This document shows, one piece after another, positions 46,894 through 57,610 of a stretch of DNA of 64,000 nt. The DNA lies in NCBI GenBank assembly GCA_032358165.1, contig JAALGY010000054.1:806001-870000 (forward strand). The letters are read 5' to 3'. Within the stretch, counting starts at the first letter, position 1. Each line of letters begins with the position of its first letter. Position numbers and translations under genes: made by a program. Source of the DNA: Diplosphaera chodatii (lineage: Eukaryota; Chlorophyta; Trebouxiophyceae; Prasiolales; Stichococcaceae). The notes under the pieces were generated by a model, which had not been told where the DNA came from, searched no databases, and saw only the letters and a program-made list of their open reading frames with translations.

Positions 46894-49800
46894 TGCCAGC
46901 AGCGGCGTCGACAGCTGTTGCCGATGCTGCGGCAGAGGCAGCGCAATTGGCGGCCTCCCTCTCAGAGACAGCGAGCACGGTGCTGTCGGCGCCGGAGCTG
47001 CCTGAGGACCGGCGGGAGGAAGTCAGGTAAGGTGCGGGTGCAATGTCGATCAACGCCAGGGCGCTCACGTCAGCTGGTATTGGAGGCAATGTGCTCATGT
47101 GCAGGCGCCTGTTCGCCGAGCTTGACGTCGACAAGGATGGCACACTCGACACTGGGGAGCTGCAGGTGCAATTGTGTCCCTTGTACCACGTTCCCTTGCC
47201 GTAGTCTCTATGACTTTTACTTGCTCAGCTGCCATTCTCCGCATGACCATCACTGGCCTGCCAGCAGGGCGCTCTCAAGAGCCTGGGCCTGCCCGGCTCG
47301 CCTGAGTATGTCGACCAGCTCATGACGCAGTTCGGCCGCAACGGCAGCGGCAAGGTAGCTGATCTTGCACACAGCAGGATGGCTGCAAGAGGGTCAGGGC
47401 TTCTGATGCGGTGCTTGCTCATGGGCTTTGGCAGAGCTACAAGAACCACACCATCAGAAACAGTTCCATCGTGCAGGTGGATGCAGAGGACTTTTACCAG
47501 TATGTGGCGCGGAAGGAGGAGACGATGTGGAGCACTTTTCAGGATCTGGACCTCGATGGGACGGGCGAGGTGGATGAGGAGGAGCTGCTGCAGGCGCTCA
47601 GGTGGGGTGCTGTCGCAGGAACAACTTTTGCGATCATCTTCACGTACGGCAGACACCTTGCAGGCATGTGCTTGCGCCGGGCAGCAGGGGAGGAAGGTGC
47701 AGGCGCTGTGACCTGCTGCACTGCAGCCTGTGCTGCCCGCACTGGCACAGCATTCAGGCGGCCTATTGGTCGTGACTGTCCCGGGGCGTATGACACCCCC
47801 ACCACCACGCCCTCAGGCCCGGGTGCTGTCGCCGCAGGAAGCTGGGCATGGAGAAGGTGCGGCCGGAGGACACGGAGCGCATGATCCAGCTGCTGGACCG
47901 CGACGGCGACCGGCAGGTCCGCCCCCGCCGCCGCCCGCACGCCCCGAACCGCTGACGTTGCGCACCTATCACCCATCTGTGGGCACAGAAACAAGCCCAT
48001 TCTCTGCAGCAGAGCGATGGTTCCTCGGTCCATATGTGACTGTGTGTGAAATGTGTCTGTGTAAACTGCACTACAGATCGACTATGAGGAGTTTCGGCGC
48101 TTCGTGGTCCTGCTGCCCGCGAACCAGCTGTCGCAGGGCGGCATCGTGTCCAGCTGGATCGACAGCGCTGACTGGATGTCGGGCATCGAGTACAGGCGAG
48201 CACCGTTCTGCACCGAAATAAATCAAGATGCATCATGAGGCAGGCACATGCCATCCTGTTTCACAGCCTGTTGCTTGTCGGGGTAGAACTGTGACAACTG
48301 ATGTTCGCAGGCTGAACCTGGCCCCGCCGCAGCAGATGTATGACAGGTTGGTGGCAGGCGGCATCGCGGGTGCGGTGTCTCGCACGATGGTAGCCCCGCT
48401 CGAGCGGTACGTCGTGCAAAAGCCCTGAGCTGCATGTAGTAATCCGTGTCATACCTGGCTCGAGCAGCAGAGCTGCCATCTGGTCGTACTTGCCATTTGT
48501 GATGCAGGTTGCGGACGATGATGATGGCGGATGCCCGCAACAAGAGCATTGCAGCAACTGCACGACTGATGTGGGCGGACGGCGGCGTGCGTGGTCTGTT
48601 CAAGGTGCTGTAGGCTACCCAGTGCCCTTGGATGATTGCATATGTCCCTGACCACTGGCCAGCGGTAGCGCGCTGCTGCACTCAAACAACGGATTTGCCA
48701 TGCAGGGCAATCTAGCCACCGTCATGAAAGTAGTCCCCCAGTGCGCCATTCAGGTACGATCAGGACCGCTCATGGTGCACAACACCCCATCAAACTGAAT
48801 GTGCTGTTTGCAAGGCCTCTGACCAAAGTCGCCCAACGTGACCACAAATAGATGGTAGCGTTGTCTCTTCAGATGACGGTGTTCGACACCGTCAAGGACT
48901 ACTTTCAGAAGGCCAACCCCGACAAAAAGCTCACAAACCTGGAGCGCTTGGCCTCAGGTGCAGGGTGCTCATGCAGCAGACTGCACCATGCTTTGGCTGT
49001 GTAGGTCCCAGGTGTAGGTCCCAGGTCCCAGGAGTTGCCAGTGCCGTTGCATGCACCTACAGACATGACACAGATGACGTTCATGTGTCACAGGCATCTC
49101 TGCGGGTGCCGCCAGCATCATTGTGACATACCCCATGGAAAATCTGCGAACTCATGTGTCCTTGGGTCGGAAAGGTGGCTACATGAAGATTCTGAGCGAC
49201 ATCTACCGGGAGCACGTGCGTTGGGCCGGGCTTGCTCTCAATTCTTGGGCAGTCAGCCACCCATTCAAACTGGCCTCGTAAGGTACATATGTTCGACCAA
49301 ACCTCATACCATATGAGAGCCCAACCGCTGCAGGGCTGGCGCAAAGGTGTGTACGGCGGGTTTGCGCCGTGCATGGTCAACACCGTGACGACTGTGGGCC
49401 TAGGGTTTTTTGGGTATGATTTCGGGGTCGAGTACTACAAGCGGTACATAATGGACAAGCCGCGCAATCCCACACCAGGTGCACCTGTGATGTGCTATGC
49501 CACTTTCATGCAGCAAGGTCGCATGATCAACGGGTCTCAACTTGCCGGGGTCATATGTGTGGCACTTGACACGTTCTTCTCTGTGACTAGCTGGTGTGGC
49601 CCTCAGCACTGTGTGTCATCACCGTATGGACAGGGGAGCGCGGCTTCATTGCGGGCTTTGCAGCCATTGGGGTCATGACTGCCACGATGCCGCTAGAGGT
49701 AGTGACGCGCCGGATGCAGGTCCGCCCTGCTCATGCTGTCACCTGTTCGTCCATCTTGCAGTTTAGTGACGCAGACATGTTTTGCTGCCTTTGAGATAAT

Positions 49801-50276
49801 GCCAAGCTTACTCACATCATGGCGCAGATCCAAGGTGCCCCGGGACACCCTGTACGATACTCCAGCATGGTCGACTGCTGCCAAAAGATATTGAAGGAGG
49901 AGGGCGCCAGTGCCTTCTGGCGGGGCACCCTGTCCTCATTCATGAAGGTGCTACAAGCACTGTGCTGTCCTTGTGGTGCGTTCAAGTCGAATCAACAGCT
50001 GTCAGATGACGGCGGCTGATATTCTGCTCTGCTGCTCTGACAGGTTGTGCCCAGCATCGCCATCGTCCGCTACATGTGAGGGGATGCATCAGCACGCAAC
50101 CCTCTACTGTTGGTTTGTACTGGCCGCCAATCCTATGGCGACCTTGTTCCGATGGTCATGACCCTTGCAATCGTTTGTGCTGCTGCAGGTACGAGGCCAT
50201 CAACTCGGTCAAGGGCACGACAGGCATCCGTAGCTACAGGGGCCCTCGCCCAGAGAAGGCGGCAGAAGCCGCATGA
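46894..50276 (+). CDS. Calcium-dependent mitochondrial carrier (SCaMC/APC type) with EF-hands
   Basis: Inner mitochondrial membrane carrier with an N-terminal EF-hand regulatory half; the family exchanges ATP-Mg for phosphate under calcium control. The ATG at 46894 starts an Ala-rich leader. EF-hand loops: DVDKDGTLDTGE (about 47120), a degenerate second (FGRNGSGKVDAEDF, split by an intron), DLDLDGTGEVDE (about 47550) and DRDGDRQIDYEE (about 47900-48090). The carrier half has three repeats: RLVAGGIAGAVSRTMVAPLE with RLRTMM; LASGISAGAASIIVTYPMEN with LRTHV; and FIAGFAAIGVMTATMPLEVV with TRRMQ. Downstream are YSSMVDCCQKILKEEGASAF and WRGTLSSFMK, then VVPSIAIVRYMYEAINSVKG. The stop is at 50274-50276. 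Many introns, roughly fifteen exons. Loop 2 lacks the usual first Asp, and the third signature has Thr where Lys/Arg is usual. Substrate is inferred from family only. Confidence 0.92.
48999..49032 (+). repeat. Short tandem repeat of GTAGGTCCCAG units in an intron
   Basis: Two near-perfect 13-base units and a third partial copy lie in an intron of the carrier gene. Probably replication slippage. Confidence 0.85.
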
Positions 50277-50876
50277 CCGTCTGTAGGAATGACAGCCAGC
50301 CCTTACTGATGGATTGCAGCTTGGCATAGAGCAGCGTGATGGCATGTGTGTCAATGTCATAAGTGTTGCCTGGCCAATCAGTGTATAGCATTGCGATATT
50401 CATCGAGTGTCTTGACGAGCATTCCTTCGTTGTTGGTTTCGCGTTGAGCTGGACACATTGCAGGTCATCGATATACAGTACTTTCAGAAGCGCAGTGGTT
50501 TGAGCAGCACTTGGCATCTCGCTGAAGTCAAGGAAACTGGACGCAAGTTACGAGTAAGGCTAGTACAGCATCTGATCGTGCTCACAGCGTACGTAGACGA
50601 CCCGCATGGCCGCATGGTCGGCATGGAAAGGCGTCCAACTCGAGTGCACTAGGATGTAGGAAATTGCTGCAGTACAGCTGTCAGCAGCCACCCTGCACCA
50701 TTTCTAGTCACCCTCCGATCAATGCGTTTAAAGCTTTGAACGCCATGCGCAGGATCATTTGCAACCTCCGCTGCTGTCCAATTCCTCTGCTGCTCGCCTT
50801 GGCAAGCTACTGTCGCCGCAGCAGCAAGCGTCTCGCCGCCTGTTCCTTGCTACACCCACACTCAATTAGCAACAGC
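50277..50876. other. Intergenic stretch between carrier and KEN-box gene
   Basis: Carrier 3' untranslated region and upstream region of the next gene. In-frame Met codons at 50664 and 50745 upstream of 50877 would add residues without recognisable features. Otherwise nothing coding. Confidence 0.35.
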
Positions 50877-51763
50877 ATGGGGCGCCCGCCGCTTTCAGGC
50901 ACTCAGGAGGCGGCAACGCCAAGCGGCGCTGCAGTCGAGCACTTTTCCGTCTATAGCAGCCCAGCAAAGTCCGCGGCGGGACCGTGCTCCCGTTCCGCCA
51001 GCCCCACGGACGAGAAGGAGAATGTGGCACCAGCGGGCACGCCGCTGCCGCAGCGGTGGCACGAGACAGCGGACTTCAGCCGCAGGTCGCCCGAGAACGC
51101 AGCGCCGGCGCAGCCCAGCAGCAAGCCGGGCGGCGGCAAGCCGGCGCCCTCAAACAAGGCAGCCCGCAGGCCGTTCCAGAACATCACTCCCCTGCTTGTG
51201 CGCAAGGTACTTGAGCCGGGTCCTCCATCTTCCATGGTCTTGACACGTTGCTTGTACGCTCCATTGGCTTGTTGGGGTGTCGGAGGGGCTGTGTCCCTGG
51301 ATCGGCACTGACAGATATGGATGGATCGCACTGCTTGCTTGGAGGACAGGCACATCCGATGGGTGTGTGTGATGTGTGACAGCAGCCTGGAAGCTTGCAC
51401 ACAGCTATCGCTTCAGTCTGAAGGCGCGTGTAGCTCGACAAGCAAGCGAATGTGCTGCGCAGGCTTCAAAACTCAAACTCACAGCCATGAGCAAGGACAG
51501 CAGCCTCGGCAGCCGACATGCCTCCCGGCAGGTACGCCTCACGACACACCACCCACAGCCGCTCATTCTTGCAGTCATGCTTGAAATTCCAAGCAGAATC
51601 CTGCCTGACCTCCAGGGCCTCATTCCACCCAAGCAGCTGCACCAACAGCTCAGTCAACCGTTCTGTGCAGGTGCTTGGCCTGGACGAGAACTCAGAACAC
51701 CTGCAGCAGACGAAGATGCAGCTACGGTCGGGCGTGCAGACTTCCATGCGTGGCTTCCGGTGA
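50877..51763 (+). CDS. Small basic protein with KEN box and CDK-type sites, unknown function
   Basis: No family recognised. Model: exons 50877-51206, about 51463-51531 and about 51591-51763, joined in phase, near 190 residues. The first exon is securely coding: GC-rich and dominated by Ser, Pro, Ala and Lys/Arg. It carries EKENVAP at residues 46-52 (51012-51032), a full KEN-box consensus, the degron read by APC/C. S/T-P sites are dense: SSPAK near residue 28 (a CDK-type S-P-x-K), ASPTDE, GTPLPQR and RRSPEN. Near its end is RRPFQNITP (51165-51191), similar to the R-R-P-L-x-[DN]-I-T motif seen in several mitotic regulators. The later exons are basic with some helical character (ASKLKLTAMSKDSS, LGLDENSEHLQQTKMQLRSG) and end at TGA 51761-51763. 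No membrane segment or signal peptide. The acceptor of exon 2 is uncertain. A cell-cycle role is inference. Confidence 0.5.
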
Positions 51764-52393
51764 CAGCGCGGATCAGGAGTCACCTTGCACATGGTATTTA
51801 GCACTGCAGCTGCCTCATGAGCGCAGGGAGCCGTGCAAGCAAGTCTTTGCTCTCTGCGCAAACGCCGTATGTGGCAGACGTGTTGACATCGATCTTGAAG
51901 ATCACCGTTGGGGTTTGGAATTTTGCGGTGCACTGGTTTCACATTGCGTCTGCATTGCCAATAACTTGGGACTGCATTGATGTCAGGTAAAGCACCTGTC
52001 AGCTATCTGGGTTGGTATACTGCACCGTGCGTCAATCTCACCTCTGTTACACATTGTTGGGCCTGAAGTTGGACTTTGAAGATACGACATCTGATCCGAG
52101 TGGCGTAGATGCGCAGTACGGTAGTGGTGTGCGCAGCACAACGGAAGTACCACAGCCCCTGGACACTTTCAGCATGACAACTGGCATGCTACTTCACAAC
52201 AGCACGAGCACTAGCATGATAATTGGCACAATGAGCCTCGCCGAATGGCACTCCCTTGTTCACGCCTGAAGGAGTGGACGCCAGCAAGTCATTCCGTGCA
52301 GGGCAACTGCACAGTGAGGAGCGTCTCCAGAAGCATGTGCAAATTGGTGCAGGACCGCCGCCAAAGAAATCACTCTGCTCCGCACCACGACTG
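51764..52393. other. Intergenic stretch between convergent genes
   Basis: 3' ends of the KEN-box gene (+) and the Ser-rich gene (-). Composition is AT-richer. No coding frame is supported on either strand. Confidence 0.35.
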
Positions 52394-55300
52394 CTACAGG
52401 ACAGTGTCCTTCGGCAAGGCGTTCTCCCGCAGCGAGCGCAGGTGCTCGTACACACGCTCGACATCAGCTCGCCGATCCATAGCGTAGTGGTCCCACCTGT
52501 GCGGCGGCGAGGCACTGACTGGCCGTGGACCCCTCATCTGGGCTTCGGTTACCAAAGCAACTCAGGGAGCAAGTATGCAGTGAGCATGGGTGCGCATGAC
52601 ACACCTTTCGAGAGGCCACCACTCCGGGCGAGGCAGCTTGTTGTACGCAACCTGCTGGCACGCACATGAGATGTGGACACCTCAGCGGTGCATAGCATGG
52701 CGCCGACATGCAAGCGGGTGTAAAGGAAGCACTGCCACGAACTCCCGGAAACAAGGACCTTCAACCCCCGCGCAGAGGCTGCGACCTGCAGGCGTGGCAG
52801 CGCGCACCGTCTTCAGCGGCGGGGCGCCGGCCAGGTGCCGCTCGTGGTTCAGCACATCCCGCACCGCCGCCTTGGTGACCTTGATGAGCTCCTTGGCGTC
52901 CATGCCCCGGGCGGCGCGGGGCAGCACCGGCACCCACGCCGGCTGTGCAACCTGTGCATAACAGCGCACGCTTGCGCCGCTCGGATTGCTGGTGCTGCAT
53001 CCGGTCGTGGCGGGCCATCAGAAGACAGCCGATGACAGGACGCAGATAACCTCATGTGCCACCTGCTGGTCTTCCCGATCTGTCTGGGTGGCATCCGACT
53101 GTGACGCGCCGTTGGCCCCAGCTGCTGCCGGCGTACTGCCAGCCTGCAGCTGCAGCTGCGGTGCCTGCCCTGCGTCGCCTGCGCCCTGCGCATCCCGCTG
53201 CGCCTGGGAAGCAGGCTGCGTGGCGTTTGCGGGCGCTGCTGACGGTGCTGCAGCGTGGCCATGCTGACGCGGACCATGCTCAGGCTGCTCTGCAGAGGCG
53301 GCGGCCGCCGCCGTCGCTGCCGCCGCTTCACGCCGCGCCTGCTTGGTTGCGGCCACCTGTTCCTTGGTGCGTTTCTTCGCGCGGAGCTGCGTGCGGCTGC
53401 TGGGCGGGTGCTGGCTGTCGCTGTGCCCGTTCGGCAGCGCACCCGCTCCAGGCGGCGGGTCTGTGGCAGGCTGCGCGGCCACAGCTGGCGGCTGGGGGCG
53501 CTCGACAGCTGAACCCGGCTGGCCGGTCACCACCGCGACTGATGCCGCCAGGCCCCCTGCTGACGGCTGCCCAGGATGCTGCGCAGCCTGCCTGCCTGCA
53601 CTCGCAGCAGCGCCTGGCTCAGGCTGCGCAGCCTGCTGCGTGGCCTGCTGCGACTCCGGCTGCTGCGACGGCTGCGCCTGCTGCTGTCCCGCCCAAAGCC
53701 GAGGGTCGCGCCTCTCAGCAGCCCGCTTCTGCACACACCCACAGGCTGACTGTGATTGGCGTTTCAAAATGACATACGCGTCCAGATGCGTGCGAGGAGC
53801 AGGGGAGGGGACCAGAACAAGGATCACGAGGTGTCTGTCAGGAGGAGGGTAAGCGGGGGCGGCTTGACCCACCCTGGCCTTGAGGGTGGAGGCAGTGAGG
53901 ATGGCTCGCAGGCCGCCGGGATGGTGCCGCAGCTTGGCATACCGGGGATCATTGAGGTCTGCCTGCGACGCCGGGGGCTCAGCCTGCAGATGGGCAAGGT
54001 ACACCATCATGTGATAAATGTGAGCAACACCTGCGCAGCACACTCCAGCCGCTCCTGGTGAGAAACTGGGCCAGTTCATGCATGCGGCATGTCGACCGCA
54101 TTGGCGGAAGGAATGCAAGTATATTGTTGAGCAGCGCCGCTTTGTCTTGACCACATTCAGACTTCAGTTTTGTACATCCCGTACCTCCTCGTCGGTTGCG
54201 TTCAAAACCCCACCCAGGCGGCTGCCTGGCGGCGTTGCTGCACCAGCAGACTCGGGCTGCGGTGATGGACCATCTGACGCTGGCTGCGTGGATGGGATCT
54301 GCGTCAAGATGCCTGGCTCCTGACCTTCCTGTGGCAACATGCCGGACAGCAGCTTGTTGTGCAGGCGCTGATCGCTACTAGGGGCCATGCTCGATATGTA
54401 GCTGGCATGGTCAGATTCCTATTCAGGCTTCAGCTGATGCCTGTTCTGACCCTGCAGAACCCTTCTGCAACTGTGCACAGGCGTGCAGAAGCACAGCTAG
54501 AACATGTCGCAGGACTCCCCAATCAGCAGCCCAGCCAACAACAGCAGAGTAGGTCCATGCAATTCCTATCCTACCTGAGTCTGGGTGCCGAGCTGGGTCG
54601 GGGGCCCTTGGTCCAGCTGCTGACCCTGCTGCAACAGTGCCAAGTGTGCGGCTGCATCAGTGCCACTGTGTATGCTACCATCAGCTTTTGCGGACTGCTT
54701 GCCACCATATGGCAACTTCAACCGACATAGGAATGACCAGGGTACTCCTCGCCGGTTATGCAATGACTGCTGCGGGACTGTTGTCAAGCAGTGACAATGA
54801 CAAGGCCACAGCAGACTGTGCCTGACGCCCACCTGAGGTGTGCCATCACCCTCCGCCAACTCATCCTCTTCGCTGCTGGAGGATGCTGCCGGCCCGCCTG
54901 AGCCGCTGCGCACCGGCTGTGTGGCGCTGGGTGTGGCCGCTGCAGCGGCGGCGCCACCAGCAGCCGGTGCCTCGGCGGCCGGGGACCGGCCGTCAGCGGC
55001 CTCGTCCTCGCTGCTGCCGCCGCTGCTGTTGTCACTGCTGCTCTCAACGCCGCCGCTGCCACCTTTGCCAGGCTTGACACCGGAGGCGGTCTTGTCTCCA
55101 GACCCGGCAGATGTTGCGGCAGGCTGCACATCGTCAGGCTCCAGGTTGCCGTCGCCGCTGCCGCTGTCGTCACTGCTCCCCCCATCGGCTTTGCCGCGGC
55201 TGCCGTCTTCACTGCTGCTGCTGTCCTCGCCGCCGCTGCTGCTCTGAGGCGGCGCAGACTTGCCGCCCAGTGCTGCTGCCCTGTTGCTGTTCTCCTCTGT

Positions 55301-57190
55301 TCCCTTTGGGGAAGCAGTCTCCCCAGACGAGCTGTCCGAATCATCCCCGCCGCCGCCGCCGCCGCTGCTGCTGCTGCTGTCGGCATGCACCTCCTGCTGC
55401 TGACTTGCTGCACTCGGTGCCGCCGCGCCCGCCTCCCCAGGCGCCTTGCTGGCCTGCACCCGCGCTGCAGCGGCGCCGATGCCCCCAGGGGTACTGCGTG
55501 TGGGCTGAGCAGCGCCGCCAGGTAGCGCGTGTCCAAGACCCAGCCAATCTTCGCCATCTGACGCCTCCTCGCCGCTTGAACTGGACTCAGAAGGGGCCGC
55601 TGCAGCTGCACGCTCAGCTGGCTCGCCCACTGCCGTCTGCCCTGCCTCTTTGAGGTCTGCTGCCTGCGCGGCGGACGCCGCCTGGCGCTGCTCCCTGCTG
55701 CCTGCAGAGGCTGGGGTCTGGGAGGGGGCAGCAGTCCTCTGTCGCTTGCCCGCTGGCTTGTTGGCAGGTGCGTCCTCAGCTGCCCTTGGGCTGGGCACGC
55801 CGCTGTCAGAATGCCGTGCACGCTTCCGCTTCAGGGCTGCCTGAGCTGCCTGTGGTGTGTCCTCAGCTTCCGCAACTGCGGATGCTGCCTGTGCTGCTGA
55901 AGCCGCCGCTGGTCGTCCTGTCAACTTGACGTCACCTGACACCACTCCAGTCAGCTTGCTGCCGGTGCGCTGCTGCTTACTGGGCCTGCCAACCTGGGCG
56001 GGCTGCGCTGCGTGCGAGGTGGAGGTTGGCTGCGCCATTGACGCCTGCGCTGCTTTGTGACTTGCCTTACGCCCATGCCTGTCAGGCGCAGGTGCTGCTG
56101 ACGGGCGCCCTGTAGATGCGTCGCCCAATGCCGGCTTCCGGCTGGATGCCTTTCCTGCGGCCCCAGTGGCGGCGGCAGCCTCCCCCTCACTACCACTGCT
56201 GCCGTGGCCCGTCTCTCCTGATGCTTCCTCACTCGAGGTGCCCGATGATGCCAGCGCTGTCAGCTGCTGTGCTGATGGGGGTGCTGTGGCAATCAGGCGC
56301 AGGTTCGATGCTCCCTGTATATGCAGCAAGCATGTAGTGTCGACAGCAATCTGTGAAACTCCCAGTCGCACAGGGTGTTGCGGCTGATGGCATAGGCAGG
56401 CAGGGAGGTGGGCCTCGGTGGCACCACTTGACTACCTCGGCTGCTGTTTGCGCCGCCGGCGTGGCATGCCCTGCTGCCTTTGTGCGCTGCCGCTTCTGGG
56501 GCACGGGCAATGTTGCGTCTGTGAGCCGTTTGCGCTTCTGCAAGGCGACGTAATCCGTCAACAAGGTGACGGGAGTCATAGGTAAGTTTTCGGCCAAGCG
56601 AGTGCTGCTGCAAAAGAAATAGGTGTCCAGGAGTGACAGGGTCTCACCTTTTCCTTGGGCTGGGCGGCCACCATGTCTGCAAACACCAGACGCCCGTCCC
56701 TCTGCAGCGCGCCTGCCACACAAACCAATATGGTACGTTCATCTGTGCGCTTGCCAGATGGCAGTGGATGCTCACGATGCAACAGCATTGCAAACAGACG
56801 CCTCACTCTTGAGGTTGTATGTGTCAAAGAGCATGAAGCGCTGCGCCGCCGGCTGCTTGCTGATGGCGATGTGCACACGGCTGCACACTGCTGCGGACCC
56901 AGGCAGCAGCTCCTGATACTTCTGTGTGATGTCATCTGTGCATGTACACCACCCGTTAGTATTTGTTCACGCGTTGACCTACATATGACCGCCCATGGTT
57001 GGCGCCGCATGGTTGGCGCCACATGGTTGGCGCCTTCACCTCTGAGGGCTCTGACGTTGGCGGTCGGCGGTTGTAGCAGGACGAGGTGTGTGAGTGTGCC
57101 TGCTTCGGCATCGTTTGCCTCTACAAACACCTGCCAGCCGTCCTGAATGGGGTGCTGGGAGCTGCCGGCGCTCTTCTTGGTCCTCCCCAT
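52394..57190 (-). CDS. Large Ser-rich, probably nuclear protein of unknown function
   Basis: Family not recognised. The minus start at 57190 gives MGRTKKSAGSSQHPIQDGWQ. Early exons look folded: LTHLVLLQPPTANVRALRG, DDITQKYQELLPGSAAVCSR, QPAAQRFMLFDTYNLK and RDGRLVFADMVAAQPKEK. The middle (about 54840-56320) is one long low-complexity exon of Ala, Gly, Ser, Asp and Glu, with many SSSSGEE/SSSEED-type runs that look like casein kinase 2 targets. Basic clusters LKRKRARHSDSG, KRQRTAAPS and LQKRKRLTD look like nuclear localisation signals. Gln/Pro-rich exons follow (52950-53760) with LRAKKRTKEQVAATKQARRE. The C-terminus looks folded again: NDPRYAKLRHHPGGLRAIL, GMDAKELIKVTKAAVRDVLN and a last exon WDHYAMDRRADVERVYEHLR ending at the stop 52394-52396. 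A chromatin or transcription role is only a guess. An intron near 57000 holds a 14-base tandem repeat. Confidence 0.6.
56994..57034. repeat. Three tandem 14-base copies of CATGGTTGGCGCC(G/A)
   Basis: Copies start at 56994, 57008 and 57022; the last lacks its final base. Each contains the palindrome GGCGCC. The array lies in an intron of the Ser-rich minus-strand gene. Confidence 0.95.
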
Positions 57191-57610
57191 TCACTTGGAA
57201 GCTCGCCGGGACTGCTGTGCAGCACGGTGGTCCCTGCTACCATGCACGTGTATCTGCTGCTTTGAAGAAGTCTGAGCAAGCAGCTGTATGTCGTGTATGC
57301 GGAGAAAGCTGAAGCACCTCGTGCTGCTTCGAAACATGCTACATCAGCTTTCAACAACTCATATCTGTGTTTGCATCCGATTCGCACGATCCAGCAATCG
57401 GAAAAGCAACACATCGCATCCTGTATCTGCATGGCGTTGCGCAAGCATGCAAGCATCAGCATAGTCTGACTTCGATGCATGCATTGGTGCACAACATGAC
57501 AACTTCGCCAGCCGACAAGCTAGCTGCGCTTCAGCTGGAGGAACATCCATCAATCTGCTGTGATTGAAACTGGGTACATTGTTCAAGAGTCGGGATTGCC
57601 TCTTCACAGC
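57191..57610. promoter_or_regulatory. Shared upstream region of Ser-rich gene and APC5
   Basis: 420 bases between two divergent starts, AT-richer than the exons. No clear TATA box or known cell-cycle element seen by eye. Confidence 0.35.

Noticed and set aside
54784..55821. 345-codon minus frame rich in Arg and Ala
   Set aside because: Alternate frame of the Ser-rich exon. Repeated GC-rich codons keep several frames open; the Ser/Glu/Asp frame continues into flanking exons.
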